Positions 25,163 to 34,153 of a stretch of DNA of 48,773 nucleotides are shown piece after piece. The notes under the pieces are model-generated. The model searched no databases. It worked only from the letters and a program-made list of their open reading frames with translations, and was not told where the DNA came from. Within the stretch, counting starts at the first letter, position 1; the number at the start of each line of letters is the position of its first letter. The translations under genes were made by a program, and so were the position numbers. The DNA comes from Bacteroidota bacterium. GTDB taxonomy: Bacteria; Bacteroidota; Bacteroidia; Bacteroidales; VadinHA17. The stretch spans positions 1 through 48,773 of the forward strand of contig JAKPDL010000076.1 of assembly GCA_029552825.1 (NCBI GenBank), given 5' to 3'.

Positions 25163-26167
25163 GTGAAGGTTCTCATCATTTACAATCTCGATCCCGAATG
25201 GGACAAAAATGAAATAAGAGAAACCCGAAAATCGAACAGGGTAGTATACGAATCACTCAAAAACTACGGGATTGAAACATATCTCGAAGAAGTTAACAAC
25301 CCTTATCTGGAAAAGATTCTGGATAAATACAATCCGGAAAATACTATTGTTTTCAATCTTTGTGAAAACCTTCCAGGGGTACCTTACAGCGAGCAAAGGG
25401 TTGTGGAAATAATTGAAAACAGAGGATTCATCTATACAGGCAACCCTCCTGAAGTAATAGGACTCAGTTACGACAAACATAAAGTTAAAGAGATTCTTTC
25501 CTCTATTGGTGTAACGGTCCCATACGGTGCCGTTCTTGCTCCTGATGATGCTGTCGACTGGGATATTTTCCCGGCTATTGTTAAACCTTCCTATGAACAT
25601 TGCAGTCTGACCCTTACAGAAAGATCAGTAGTATACGACACTGCATCCCTTTATGAACAGATCCTGCTGGTGGAAAAGGAACTGAAGCAGCCTGCTCTTG
25701 TTGAGGATTTTATTGATGGCCGTGAATTCCATGTTTCGGTTTGGAATAACAATCCACCCGAAATATTGCCACCAGTTGAGATGGATTTTTCAGCTTTTCA
25801 GGAACCAAGAAAACGGCTCTGCACATACGACTCAAAGTTCATGCCTGGTTCAGAACATTACGAAAAAATTGAGTCAAAAGTACCGGCATATATTGATAAA
25901 GACCTGTATAAAAAACTGAAGAAAGAAGTACTGGCTGCCTGGAAAAGAATTGGATGTGTCGACTATGCACGTTTCGATTTCAGACTGCGTGATGGCAAAT
26001 TATTTCTGCTAGACGTTAACCCTAACAACGATATCAGTTTTGACACAAGTTTTGCAATGGCGGCAGAAGCAAAAGGTTATTCATACGGCAGTATGATAAA
26101 GCAGATTGTATTGATGGCCCTTGAACGGCATCCTGTTCTCCGCACGAAAGCCCCCATATTATTGTAA
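25163..26167 (+). CDS. ATP-grasp enzyme, D-Ala-D-Ala ligase-like
   Basis: The 334-aa protein starts with GTG (MKVLIIYNLDPEWD). The N-terminal domain resembles the pre-ATP-grasp fold of Ddl: TIVFNLCENLPGVPYSEQRV and GFIYTGNPPEVIGLSYDKHKVK. The ATP-grasp part has FPAIVKPSYEHCS, ALVEDFIDGREFHVSVW and YARFDFRLRDGKLFLLDVNPN, where the last Asp/Asn cluster binds Mg. The ligase joins a carboxylate and an amine through an acyl phosphate. Ddl usually has an E-x-N-x-x-P-G metal motif, here LLDVNPNNDIS, so the substrate is likely not simply D-Ala. Possible jobs include peptide modification or another amide bond. No partner gene is adjacent. Confidence 0.82.
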   Translation: MKVLIIYNLDPEWDKNEIRETRKSNRVVYESLKNYGIETYLEEVNNPYLEKILDKYNPENTIVFNLCENLPGVPYSEQRVVEIIENRGFIYTGNPPEVIGLSYDKHKVKEILSSIGVTVPYGAVLAPDDAVDWDIFPAIVKPSYEHCSLTLTERSVVYDTASLYEQILLVEKELKQPALVEDFIDGREFHVSVWNNNPPEILPPVEMDFSAFQEPRKRLCTYDSKFMPGSEHYEKIESKVPAYIDKDLYKKLKKEVLAAWKRIGCVDYARFDFRLRDGKLFLLDVNPNNDISFDTSFAMAAEAKGYSYGSMIKQIVLMALERHPVLRTKAPILL

Positions 26168-26271
26168 AAAGTTTCTGATTTCTTTAAAGATCCGATTCTC
26201 AGTGATTCACTTTTTCGACTTAAACTTATGCGTAGCTTCAGCAACTGAATATATTTAACTTGCGGTTAATG

Positions 26272-27414
26272 TTACTGATACACTCTTATATAATCAACTA
26301 TCATGTGCTGAGGAAATGTAGTTGTTTGATCGGGATTACCAGGCCATGTGCCACCAACTGCAACGTTAAAGATAAAAAACATTGGAAGTCTAATAGGGAA
26401 TCCTTTTATTTCCTCGCGTGTTTTGCTGAAGAACTGGTTACCATCGACAAACCATCTGATGCGCGTGGGAGTCCATACCAGACTGAATACATGAAACTCT
26501 GTACTGAACTTTCCTGACGGAAGATTATATGTGCCGGTAACATAGGTATGACCATTTAAATTCCAGTGGAGTGCACCATAAGATGTAGAAGGTGCATGGC
26601 CAAGAGATTCCATTATGTCTATTTCACCGCAGGTGGGCCAGCCAACACTTGAAAAATTGGCCCCCAGCATCCATAAAGCTGGCCACAACCCTTTACCTTC
26701 CGGCAACATGGCTCTTATTTCAACTTTTCCATTGGTGAATTCTTTTTTGCCTTTTGTTGTTATTCTTCCCGAAGTGTATGAGCCCGGGGAAGGATTAAGT
26801 GCTGTTATATGAAGATATCCGCTGTCGAGATGAACATTTTCATTAGAATTTGTATATGTTTGCAACTCATTATTGCCCCATCCCCCTCCTCCGGTTTCAT
26901 AATTCCAGAAAACTGTACTCAGTGAACCACCATTAAACTCATCACTCCATACAAGGGTTTCGTAATCAGTATTCAATATTTTTATTACCAGTTCACTGCC
27001 AGGTAAGACACAATTCTCGGCATTTTCAAGTTTGATTTTAAAAGCTGCATCGTAAATCTTCTCACTGTTAGGAATGATCTCAACTCTTATAATCACGTAC
27101 GTTTCGCCAGGTTTAAATGAAATTTTCTCCCTTGAAATGCTTTTGTAATCCTTTCCTGCCTTAGCTGTACTGTCAGCAGTATAATACTCGAAACTTCCTC
27201 CTGTTTTTGGTACAATTGAAAGATACATCGGAATTTCTGCCACACCATTCGGTTCATCTTCCGATATAGATATTTCTGTATCGCCTACGAGAAGCTTTGG
27301 ATATTTACCCTGTGTCGAATCTTTCTCACATGATGCCGAAATAATCATTAATAAAACGCAAAAAACGTAAAAATACGCCCTGCTGAAATCCCAAATAAAC
27401 TTGAAAATAATCAT
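26272..27414 (-). CDS. GH16 beta-glucanase-like lipoprotein with Calx-beta domain
   Basis: This 380-aa protein has a hydrophobic leader and lipobox SASC (Cys29). Residues of about 40-150 form a Calx-beta-like domain (ISISEDEPNGVAEIPMYLSI, KPGETYVIIRVEIIPNSEK). Residues 155-380 are a GH16 domain starting LVWSDEFNGGSLSTVFWNYE with GNNELQTYT, ITTKGKKEFTNGKVEIRA, WPALWML, and the catalytic GEIDIMES (Glu264 nucleophile, Asp266, Glu269 acid/base). GH16 enzymes of this type hydrolyse beta-1,3 or mixed glucans such as laminarin. Surface attachment fits extracellular polysaccharide digestion. Exact substrate is not decidable. No SusCD pair is adjacent. Confidence 0.92.
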   Translation of the reverse strand: MIIFKFIWDFSRAYFYVFCVLLMIISASCEKDSTQGKYPKLLVGDTEISISEDEPNGVAEIPMYLSIVPKTGGSFEYYTADSTAKAGKDYKSISREKISFKPGETYVIIRVEIIPNSEKIYDAAFKIKLENAENCVLPGSELVIKILNTDYETLVWSDEFNGGSLSTVFWNYETGGGGWGNNELQTYTNSNENVHLDSGYLHITALNPSPGSYTSGRITTKGKKEFTNGKVEIRAMLPEGKGLWPALWMLGANFSSVGWPTCGEIDIMESLGHAPSTSYGALHWNLNGHTYVTGTYNLPSGKFSTEFHVFSLVWTPTRIRWFVDGNQFFSKTREEIKGFPIRLPMFFIFNVAVGGTWPGNPDQTTTFPQHMIVDYIRVYQ

Positions 27415-27479
27415 CTTAACTATAAATTAACGTTTCTCAAAAGTAATCAAATTATGCCAAATTATTTCTCCTGGGTAAT

Positions 27480-27977
27480 TCACCATATTCCTGTCCGGCT
27501 AATTTGGTCGACAAGCTTTAGCATGTCGGGAATTCTGAAATTTCCCGGCATTTTTTCTATGAGAGAGGCTGCTTCAAAAGTATCAATTCCGGCAGAAGTA
27601 ATGTAAAGCGGTCTCCGACTTCTCCCTCTGAAAACCTTCACAGCTTCTGTTCCTTTGAAAAATGTCTTAGCCACTCCAATAACAATTACTTTCTCACCGA
27701 GTGTTCTCCATAAATGACGCCCTAGCCCAGGCTTATTACCGGGATCAATATACCCGTCAATAATCAAAATATCAATTTTCTCCTTTATCTTTTTAAAAAC
27801 AGTAATGATACAGGGCAGTTCACGCTTATAAAACTGCCCTGAAATATAGTTCTCCGCATTCTGAATTTCACTTATATAAACCGCATAAGGTTCATTATCA
27901 GTAAAAGAAGAAAAAACCACAGCTGCAGCAACAGCACCTGAATCCTCTCTGTAATATACGTCAACAGCAGCTATCAT
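27480..27977 (-). CDS. Endonuclease V-like protein, short form
   Basis: The 165-aa protein matches the endonuclease V core: AAVDVYYREDSGAVAAAVVF with Asp6, YISGQFYKRELPCI with Glu53, LIIDGYIDPGNKPGLGRHLW with Asp74, and VIVIGVAKTFFKG with Lys104. Endonuclease V nicks DNA or RNA near deaminated adenine (inosine). The N-terminal ~30-40 residues found before the first Asp in E. coli Nfi are missing, and the total length is shorter than the usual ~220. The missing helix may mean altered specificity. Upstream of ATG 27977 I saw no continuation, though I did not check for a frameshift exhaustively. Confidence 0.8.
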   Translation of the reverse strand: MIAAVDVYYREDSGAVAAAVVFSSFTDNEPYAVYISEIQNAENYISGQFYKRELPCIITVFKKIKEKIDILIIDGYIDPGNKPGLGRHLWRTLGEKVIVIGVAKTFFKGTEAVKVFRGRSRRPLYITSAGIDTFEAASLIEKMPGNFRIPDMLKLVDQISRTGIW

Positions 27978-28085
27978 TACTGAATTATATATTTAATGCT
28001 TCATCCTGAAACAAAATTATTTTCGTAAGAAAAATACTTTGATAAAAGTGAACTAAATTTACTTTAAAATATACATTTTCTCAAT

Positions 28086-28847
28086 ATGACATTTGCAGGA
28101 GAAAACACGCCGGGAAGTGTCCATATAGGTACATCAGGATGGAGCTACGCACACTGGGCAGGGTTATTTTATCCCGGGGATATTAAGCCGGCAAAATACC
28201 TTGAATACTACACCACCCGATTCAGTTGTGTTGAGCTGAATTCAAGTTTCTATCATCTTCCGTCGGAATCAACCGTAAAAGGCTGGCTCAACCGTACACC
28301 AGCTTCATTTATTTTCTGCCCAAAATTCAGCAGGTATGTTACGCATGAATTGCACCTTATGAATGCAGACGAAGCAACTGAAAGATTTTTTGAAGTGTTC
28401 AGCGAACTTAAACCCAAACTGGGCCCGGTTCTCATTCAGCTACCCCCCTCCCTGAAATATGATGAACCCCTGGTTTCAACGTTTCTGGGCATACTAAAGG
28501 AAAAATATTCTTCATTTCGGTTTGCAGTGGAAATAAGAAACAAATCCTTCTTATCTGACAAATTTTTCAACCTTTTGAACAGCTACAACATGGCATTTGT
28601 AATTGCTGACTCAGGAAACAGGTATCCTTACAGTGAAGTTGTTACAGCAGGGTTTATTTACATCAGGTTCCACGGCCGGGAAAACCTCTACGCTTCAGAT
28701 TACAACGACGACATTCTCCGTGAGTATGCCGAAAAGATAAAAAAATGGAATCATGAAGGGAAAGAAGTATGGGTATTTTTCAACAATGATTTTCATGGTT
28801 ATGCTGTGAAAAACGCTTTAAGCCTGATGAAAATGTTAAATTCCTGA
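28086..28847 (+). CDS. DUF72 family protein
   Basis: This 253-aa protein has the recognisable DUF72 features: VHIGTSGWSYAHWAGLFYPG at the N-terminus, EYYTTRFSCVELNSSFYHLP, FIFCPKFSRYVTHELHL, LGPVLIQLPPSLKYDE, FAVEIRNKSFL and VWVFFNNDFHGYAVKNALSL at the C-terminus. The fold is a TIM barrel and the family has no confirmed reaction. The gene runs convergent with acyP, only 2 bp apart, without an obvious terminator between them. Confidence 0.9.
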   Translation: MTFAGENTPGSVHIGTSGWSYAHWAGLFYPGDIKPAKYLEYYTTRFSCVELNSSFYHLPSESTVKGWLNRTPASFIFCPKFSRYVTHELHLMNADEATERFFEVFSELKPKLGPVLIQLPPSLKYDEPLVSTFLGILKEKYSSFRFAVEIRNKSFLSDKFFNLLNSYNMAFVIADSGNRYPYSEVVTAGFIYIRFHGRENLYASDYNDDILREYAEKIKKWNHEGKEVWVFFNNDFHGYAVKNALSLMKMLNS

Positions 28848-28849
28848 GA

Positions 28850-29122
28850 TCAGTACTTGATTGAAAAGTCTTTATAGCCAACCGGAGGGTATGTACTTAC
28901 TTTAACCGACTCCACATAACCAGGGCCTTCGTTGCACCATCTCACGAGAGCCTCCAGCTGTTCCCTGTCTCCTTCAGCCTCAATGTACACACTCCCATCA
29001 GGCATGTTACGCACATATCCTTTTATTCCCAGTCGTCTGGCTTCCCTTACAGTACAGTATCTGAATCCTACTCCCTGAACATAACCGGTAACCTGTATTT
29101 TATAAAGAACTATTTCTCCCAT
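28850..29122 (-). CDS. acyP: Acylphosphatase
   Basis: This 90-aa enzyme hydrolyses acyl phosphates such as carbamoyl or acetyl phosphate. The start is set to ATG 29122 (MGEIVLYKIQVTG). An upstream in-frame start at 29221 would add 33 unrelated residues. The signature VTGYVQGVGFRYCTVREARR holds the phosphate-binding Arg, and GIKGYVRNMPDGSVYIEAEG carries the catalytic Asn. The C-terminal PVGYKDFSIKY is typical. Divergent from the GH26 gene. Confidence 0.93.
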   Translation of the reverse strand: MGEIVLYKIQVTGYVQGVGFRYCTVREARRLGIKGYVRNMPDGSVYIEAEGDREQLEALVRWCNEGPGYVESVKVSTYPPVGYKDFSIKY

Positions 29123-29236
29123 TTTATTTCCTTTGATGCAAGGCTTCTTGGTAGAACATAAAATTAAGAAATCTTTTTTTTCGTTCAGAATCCAGGTTTG
29201 TTTTTGTAATTTTGATATCAAACTAAAAAATTAATA

Positions 29237-30379
29237 ATGAGACCTCTATTTATAACATCAATCTTTTTTACAGCACTGTTTCTGATTACAGGCTCCTCGG
29301 TTGAAAGATTAAGGCCTGCCGACAGAAAGGCCACCCGTGAAACTGTTAACCTTTTCAGAGCTCTTTACAGACTTCAGCAGAGAGGAGTAATGTACGGGCA
29401 TCAGGACGACCTCATGTATGGCTATACCTGGTGGTATGAAAAAGGCAGATCTGACACCCGTGATTTCACGGGTGATTATCCGGCTGTTGCAGGTTTTGAG
29501 CTTGGACATTTAGAACTGGGTGATGAAAGAAGTATTGATTCGGTTCTCTTCGATCATATTGCAGAACAGATAAAAGAGCATTACAGGAGGGGTGGCGTTA
29601 TTACTATCAGCTGGCATGCAAAAAACCCACTTACAATTCAGGATCTGGCCTCTGCCTCAAGGCGTCAGGGCGGAACAGCGTGGGACGTGAGCTCAAAAGA
29701 AGTGGTTTCATCAATACTGCCAGGTGGCAGAAATCACGAACTTTTTAATACCTGGCTTGAGCGACTTGCTTCATTTTTCATGAAACTTAAAGATGACGAT
29801 GGCACTCCGATACCTTTTATTTTCAGGCCATATCATGAACATTCCGGTTCATTTTTCTGGTGGGGCACCGGTTTGTGCTCCGATGAGGAATACTCTGCCC
29901 TGTGGAGATATACTGTAAGTTTTCTGCGCGATAAAAAGAAAATCCACAATATTCTGTATGCATACAACACCGACAGGGTTACAAGCCTTGAACAATATAT
30001 GAAAGGTTACCCTGGAGATGATGTTATCGATATGCTGTCGCTCGACATGTATGATCGTGGTCCTCAATTCGGACCAGAACTTGATAATGCACTCGGATTT
30101 GTTACATCCGAAGCTGCAAGAAGGAAAAAGCTTTCAGCCCTGAGTGAAACAGGTCCCCGGCGAGGGATGACCGACTGGTGGTCGTCGGTTCTGATGCCTG
30201 TTCTCACCAAATATAATGTAAGTTATGTGCTCACATGGCGCCATCCCTACAGCCGGCGCTTTGCAACATCAATTAAAGGACCCTTCCCCGAAGATTTTCT
30301 TAATTTCTTCAAATGGCAAAAATCGCTCTTTCTGAGCGATATAAAAGATGAAAATATTTACGGGAAAAAGAAAAGATAA
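29237..30379 (+). CDS. GH26 endo-beta-mannanase-like secreted protein
   Basis: This 380-aa protein has a hydrophobic signal peptide (residues 1-20). The GH26 TIM barrel is evident: VMYGHQDDLMYGYTWW, VAGFELGHLELGD, VITISWHAKNP, FRPYHEHSGSFFWWG with Glu201 as acid/base, LSLDMYDRGP, and KLSALSETGPRRG with Glu304 as nucleophile. GH26 enzymes cleave beta-1,4-mannans. Whether the cell uses mannan or another glycan is open, since no PUL transporter genes adjoin it. A -7 like TAATTTTG (29207-29214) precedes the ATG by 22 bp. Convergent with the FISUMP gene. Confidence 0.92.
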   Translation: MRPLFITSIFFTALFLITGSSVERLRPADRKATRETVNLFRALYRLQQRGVMYGHQDDLMYGYTWWYEKGRSDTRDFTGDYPAVAGFELGHLELGDERSIDSVLFDHIAEQIKEHYRRGGVITISWHAKNPLTIQDLASASRRQGGTAWDVSSKEVVSSILPGGRNHELFNTWLERLASFFMKLKDDDGTPIPFIFRPYHEHSGSFFWWGTGLCSDEEYSALWRYTVSFLRDKKKIHNILYAYNTDRVTSLEQYMKGYPGDDVIDMLSLDMYDRGPQFGPELDNALGFVTSEAARRKKLSALSETGPRRGMTDWWSSVLMPVLTKYNVSYVLTWRHPYSRRFATSIKGPFPEDFLNFFKWQKSLFLSDIKDENIYGKKKR

Positions 30380-30385
30380 TTCCTA

Positions 30386-31411
30386 TTAATTGTCTTTTAC
30401 GCAACGAATTGACATTCCACTCTTTTTACTGCTGCTACTTCTATCGATATTCGGATAACTGTTTGACATACTTCTGTAATATGCTTCACCTTCGGAAAAT
30501 GAAGTTGAAGTCCACCAGTAACCAAACCGGCCTATACCGTTGAAAGAACCGATGGGATAACGATACCCCCCGGGCAGGGCTGTGAAGCCCGATTCATTCG
30601 TAGCACCTGCATTGGGGGAAAACCAGTGACTCAAACCCTTTTCCTTGAGTTTCCCGCCTGCAACATCTTTCCCTCCCAGAAAATCTGTCGTGGCACTCCA
30701 TTCGTCATCCGAAGGCACATGCCATCCGGCAGGACACAATTTGCCTGTATTTACTGAATACCAGTTGTAAAGGGCTCCATATGAGACAGAATCATTATTG
30801 TACCAGCAATATCCCGGATAAGTAAATGTTGAAGAGTTCCATCCAGAAGCATCTGGTACAAATGATATAGGTGTTCCATCATTCAGTTTCGTCGTACGAA
30901 GGTTTTCAGCCATCCACTCCATTGTTCCGATAACAACTGTGCGGTAGGTATTACCTTCAATATCAACTACAGAACCATAGGTTATATCCTGGTTAAAGTT
31001 TATTACAATTGGTCGTGGATTGGTAGTTGTAAATGTCTTTTCACCTCCGTTTGATGAACCCCCTTCATTCACTGCAACAACCCTGAAATAATATTTTGTC
31101 CCGGGTAAAAGTCCGGTTAGATGGGCTTTTACATTAGTAACTTTATTATCGGATATGGTATCCGGATCAGCTTCAGCTTTCAGCTTATAAGCTGTTGTGG
31201 TATCATATTCAAAAGTAACATACGTAATCTTATTGTTAGGGTTAATGGTTCCGTTGAGTGTAGCCCATCCCTGCCCTACATTGGTTGCATCTACTGTTGT
31301 TGCAGTGGGTCCTGTCGCACCACCCGGTGAATTTTTATCATCCTTCTTGCATGAAAAACTTAGAGCTGTCATCAATAACAGACAAATAACTGCTGTAAAT
31401 TCTGTTTTCAT
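30386..31411 (-). CDS. FISUMP-domain lipoprotein
   Basis: The protein is 341 aa from ATG 31411. ATG 31423 would add four residues before a signal peptide that already fits. The lipobox is SFSC (Cys21). Residues of about 40-130 form a fibronectin type III-like sandwich (ATTVDATNVGQGWATLNGTI, LPGTKYYFRVVAVNEGG). Residues 150-341 form the FISUMP domain (Fibrobacter succinogenes major paralogous domain): IGTMEWMAENLRTTKLNDGT, YGALYNWYSV, LCPAGWHVPSDDEW, WTSTSFSEGEAYYRSM, and a closing SGMSIRCVKDN. Such lipoproteins are abundant in Bacteroidota, and no molecular function is known. Confidence 0.9.
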   Translation of the reverse strand: MKTEFTAVICLLLMTALSFSCKKDDKNSPGGATGPTATTVDATNVGQGWATLNGTINPNNKITYVTFEYDTTTAYKLKAEADPDTISDNKVTNVKAHLTGLLPGTKYYFRVVAVNEGGSSNGGEKTFTTTNPRPIVINFNQDITYGSVVDIEGNTYRTVVIGTMEWMAENLRTTKLNDGTPISFVPDASGWNSSTFTYPGYCWYNNDSVSYGALYNWYSVNTGKLCPAGWHVPSDDEWSATTDFLGGKDVAGGKLKEKGLSHWFSPNAGATNESGFTALPGGYRYPIGSFNGIGRFGYWWTSTSFSEGEAYYRSMSNSYPNIDRSSSSKKSGMSIRCVKDN

Positions 31412-31530
31412 TTTTTCCCCCATCGCATAATCAGTTTAAATTCATCATATATATATTTAAAGCAACATGAAATTCAATTTTCTGCAAAATTATAAGCCTG
31501 CCTGAGAGTATCTATGAATCTATACTCAGC

Positions 31531-32211
31531 TCACTTAAGGCTTAAAGTGTACAAAAACAACTTTTTTACATCTTCAATCTTTGCAAAATCAATTTTATTC
31601 TGGCTTATAAATTTTTCAAGTTCCTTTTGTTTTCCAGGGAAGATTTTAAGAAACTGTTTTCTATTCCTGAAATTATTCATCTCCCCGTTAATTCTGACCC
31701 AGTACTGGCTATCGTCAACGACCTTTGATCCTTCCGGCACGGTGAGATCTATTGCACCGGTTGGACCGTATATCTGCTGATAATACTGCGGAGCTACTGT
31801 TTTTGATGTCAGACCATAACCTATCTGTGCACCAGGTATCTCAAAATGTGCCCTGTGCTGACGAAAAAGAGCCGTATTCCCTTCCTGAGCAAGCAACTCG
31901 TAAAAACCCTTCTCAAACGGCACAAAAATTCTGTTGGCAAGAAATATTGTATCGACAAGCTGGGGCTCTCTAAGAACCAGAGTCTGTTTTCGCTGAAGAA
32001 AAATCATTTGTTGTCCCACAAGATCATAATTCATAATGCCTTTATTGACCACTCCCGACTTAAGCTTGACAATTCCCGTTGTAAAACGGGGCAGAAGAAG
32101 ACTTGGAACATCTTTAAGAGTATCCACCTGCTGGGCTTTAAGTCCAAAGCTGAATAATATGGCAATAAAAGAAGCCTGTAGTTTTATAAATGTCAGTTTA
32201 ATTATCCTCAT
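31531..32211 (-). CDS. Secreted protein of unknown function
   Basis: The protein is 226 aa from ATG 32211 (MRIIKLTFIKLQASFIAILF). An upstream start at 32280 would add residues lacking signal character. After the signal peptide (ending near GLKAQQ), the mature part contains TGIVKLKSGVVNKGIMNYDL and a later KLPEG-like region, then a Lys-rich C-terminus EKFISQNKIDFAKIEDVKKL. No recognised family, catalytic motif or repeat was found. It is followed by a gap to the FISUMP gene and preceded by the M28 peptidase 102 bp upstream on the same strand. Confidence 0.65.
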   Translation of the reverse strand: MRIIKLTFIKLQASFIAILFSFGLKAQQVDTLKDVPSLLLPRFTTGIVKLKSGVVNKGIMNYDLVGQQMIFLQRKQTLVLREPQLVDTIFLANRIFVPFEKGFYELLAQEGNTALFRQHRAHFEIPGAQIGYGLTSKTVAPQYYQQIYGPTGAIDLTVPEGSKVVDDSQYWVRINGEMNNFRNRKQFLKIFPGKQKELEKFISQNKIDFAKIEDVKKLFLYTLSLK

Positions 32212-32313
32212 AATCTTAACCGGGTTATCTAAGAATAAACAGAATGGCGGTTTAATTATTGCAAAAATCCTGCCATTCATTGTTTTTAATAATATTTATG
32301 GCTTTTTTCATAT

Positions 32314-33891
32314 TTATTGTTTTCTGGCTTCGGCCTCATCGCTGTAGAGACCTTCTCTTGAGAGCAGGTGGTCGAGATTTGCAAGGCCATAAACTACAAC
32401 GGCCGTCACAATTGCCGTATGATTTTGATATTCAGCTATACTTTTATCGTAAGTGTCTCTTTCAGTGTGCCATATTTCTCCGTAGTTAAAATTATAACCC
32501 TCGGGGTCGGCTGTGCCAAAGGCTATTGTGGGAACTCCGTTCATTGCGAAATATGCATGGTCGGAGCCTCCTGCAGTAACCGGCCTGGGACCTGGAGGAG
32601 TAGTTCTTTTATTCACAGTGAACGGGAATTTCGGATTAATATCTTTCAAAGGTTCACACACCTTTAAGAAGTCTTCATACATTGCTTCGGGAACCGTTAC
32701 ACTGTTGGCAACGGTTGGACCTCCGTCGCGGTTAAAATAATTTGATATCCTGCCCAGTTTATCCTTGTTTCTTGTTACCCAGCTCTTTGAGCCCCAGAGT
32801 CCGAACTCCTCAGCAGCCCACAAAGTAACAAGAATAGTTCTTTTCGGTTTGCCGCCTGCCTTCATTATAAGACGTGCTGCTTCCATTGCAGGTGTTACAC
32901 CCGAACCATCGTCCACCCCTCCTGTCGCAACATCAAATGAATCGAGATGCCCACCCATAATAACATATTCATCAGGGTATTTTGTGCCCCGGATAACTCC
33001 TATTACATTATAATACTTTACCGGACCCGGCCTGAAATGGTTGCGTATATCAAATTCGAGCTGAAAATACCTTCTTTCCTTAACCATCTGCTCGATAATC
33101 TTGTACTGGTGTTCGTCAAGTTTTATATCGGGCACAGTTGGCAAATTGTCAAATGACATTTTTTCGATGTTTTTCCTGTCGTACAGTGCTCTTATAGGTA
33201 CAGCCGACGATTGTATTATTCCTAGAATTCCGGCTTCACGCATCTCTTTATAAAAAAGTGCAGGCTCATCCTTAAGCGGGATGAGGGGTTGCTGCTCACT
33301 TTCAGGCTTTTTGCGGTTTTCGGCTGCAATCTCACGATTCTTCCTCTCTATCTCTTCATTCTCCTCAATAATCTTTGCCCTTATTGAATCGCCTGTCGCC
33401 GACCAGTCGATAGGCCACCCGTTATTGGTTCCTGTGATTAGCACCCAGGCTCCTTTAAGTGCACCCTTAATCCTCTCAAACTCAGCCCTTGTTTTAGGTT
33501 CCATAAGCACATGCCCTCGCTGCACACCTTTTGTACCTGCAGTATATGAGGGTGTTGCAAAATGAAGTATCATCCCATCTTCACTTAGCATCCTTCCAAA
33601 CCAGGGTCCACGGTTGAACCCAACAGGCAAGGTACCAACCTCGTCAAGTATCACTTCCATGCCCCATTTTTTAAATTGCTCAGCACACCACTTCACTGCA
33701 TTGTCGTACGCATCTGAACCGGTAATCCTTCCTCCAATCCTGTTTGTAAGAACGTCAAGATGATTCATAGTCAGATTTTCTGTCTGACCTAGCCGGATAA
33801 TCTCCTTTATTACTCTGTCATGCTGTGCATAACCTTCAGAAAATAAACACAACAGACAAAATACAATCACATATAGTTTGAAAAGTTTCAT
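32314..33891 (-). CDS. M28 family metallopeptidase, carboxypeptidase Q-like
   Basis: This 525-aa protein has a signal peptide (residues 1-22, ending EGYAQ). The M28 zinc-dependent exopeptidase core shows all five metal ligands: His315 in VIMGGHLDSFD, Asp327 in GGVDDGSG, Glu361/Glu362 in AAEEFGLWGS, Asp389 in YFNRDGG, and His445 in GGSDHAYF. A PA-like insert lies around residues 105-290 and includes a charged helix (IIEENEEIERKNREIAAENR). The family cleaves dipeptides or the N-terminus of peptides in the periplasm or outside. Substrate range is not defined. It stands alone. Confidence 0.92.
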   Translation of the reverse strand: MKLFKLYVIVFCLLCLFSEGYAQHDRVIKEIIRLGQTENLTMNHLDVLTNRIGGRITGSDAYDNAVKWCAEQFKKWGMEVILDEVGTLPVGFNRGPWFGRMLSEDGMILHFATPSYTAGTKGVQRGHVLMEPKTRAEFERIKGALKGAWVLITGTNNGWPIDWSATGDSIRAKIIEENEEIERKNREIAAENRKKPESEQQPLIPLKDEPALFYKEMREAGILGIIQSSAVPIRALYDRKNIEKMSFDNLPTVPDIKLDEHQYKIIEQMVKERRYFQLEFDIRNHFRPGPVKYYNVIGVIRGTKYPDEYVIMGGHLDSFDVATGGVDDGSGVTPAMEAARLIMKAGGKPKRTILVTLWAAEEFGLWGSKSWVTRNKDKLGRISNYFNRDGGPTVANSVTVPEAMYEDFLKVCEPLKDINPKFPFTVNKRTTPPGPRPVTAGGSDHAYFAMNGVPTIAFGTADPEGYNFNYGEIWHTERDTYDKSIAEYQNHTAIVTAVVVYGLANLDHLLSREGLYSDEAEARKQ

Positions 33892-34153
33892 GTGCAGAAT
33901 ATTTATTTATATTTGATTATCAAATTTTCCCATCTTCTTTAAAATAGCTTTAAACTCTATCAGAATGAGGTACCTTTTAATTGGAATAATTATTTCTTTA
34001 GTAGCTGATTTCAATTTCATATCAAATTATGGTTGCAAAATCATATTTTTTTCATCACTACAATAATCAAAAAACTTATTCATCAAAATCAAAGACCCGG
34101 CAAAAATAACATTTATATCTTACTAAACTCATTTGCAGGTAACTGGTTTCATT

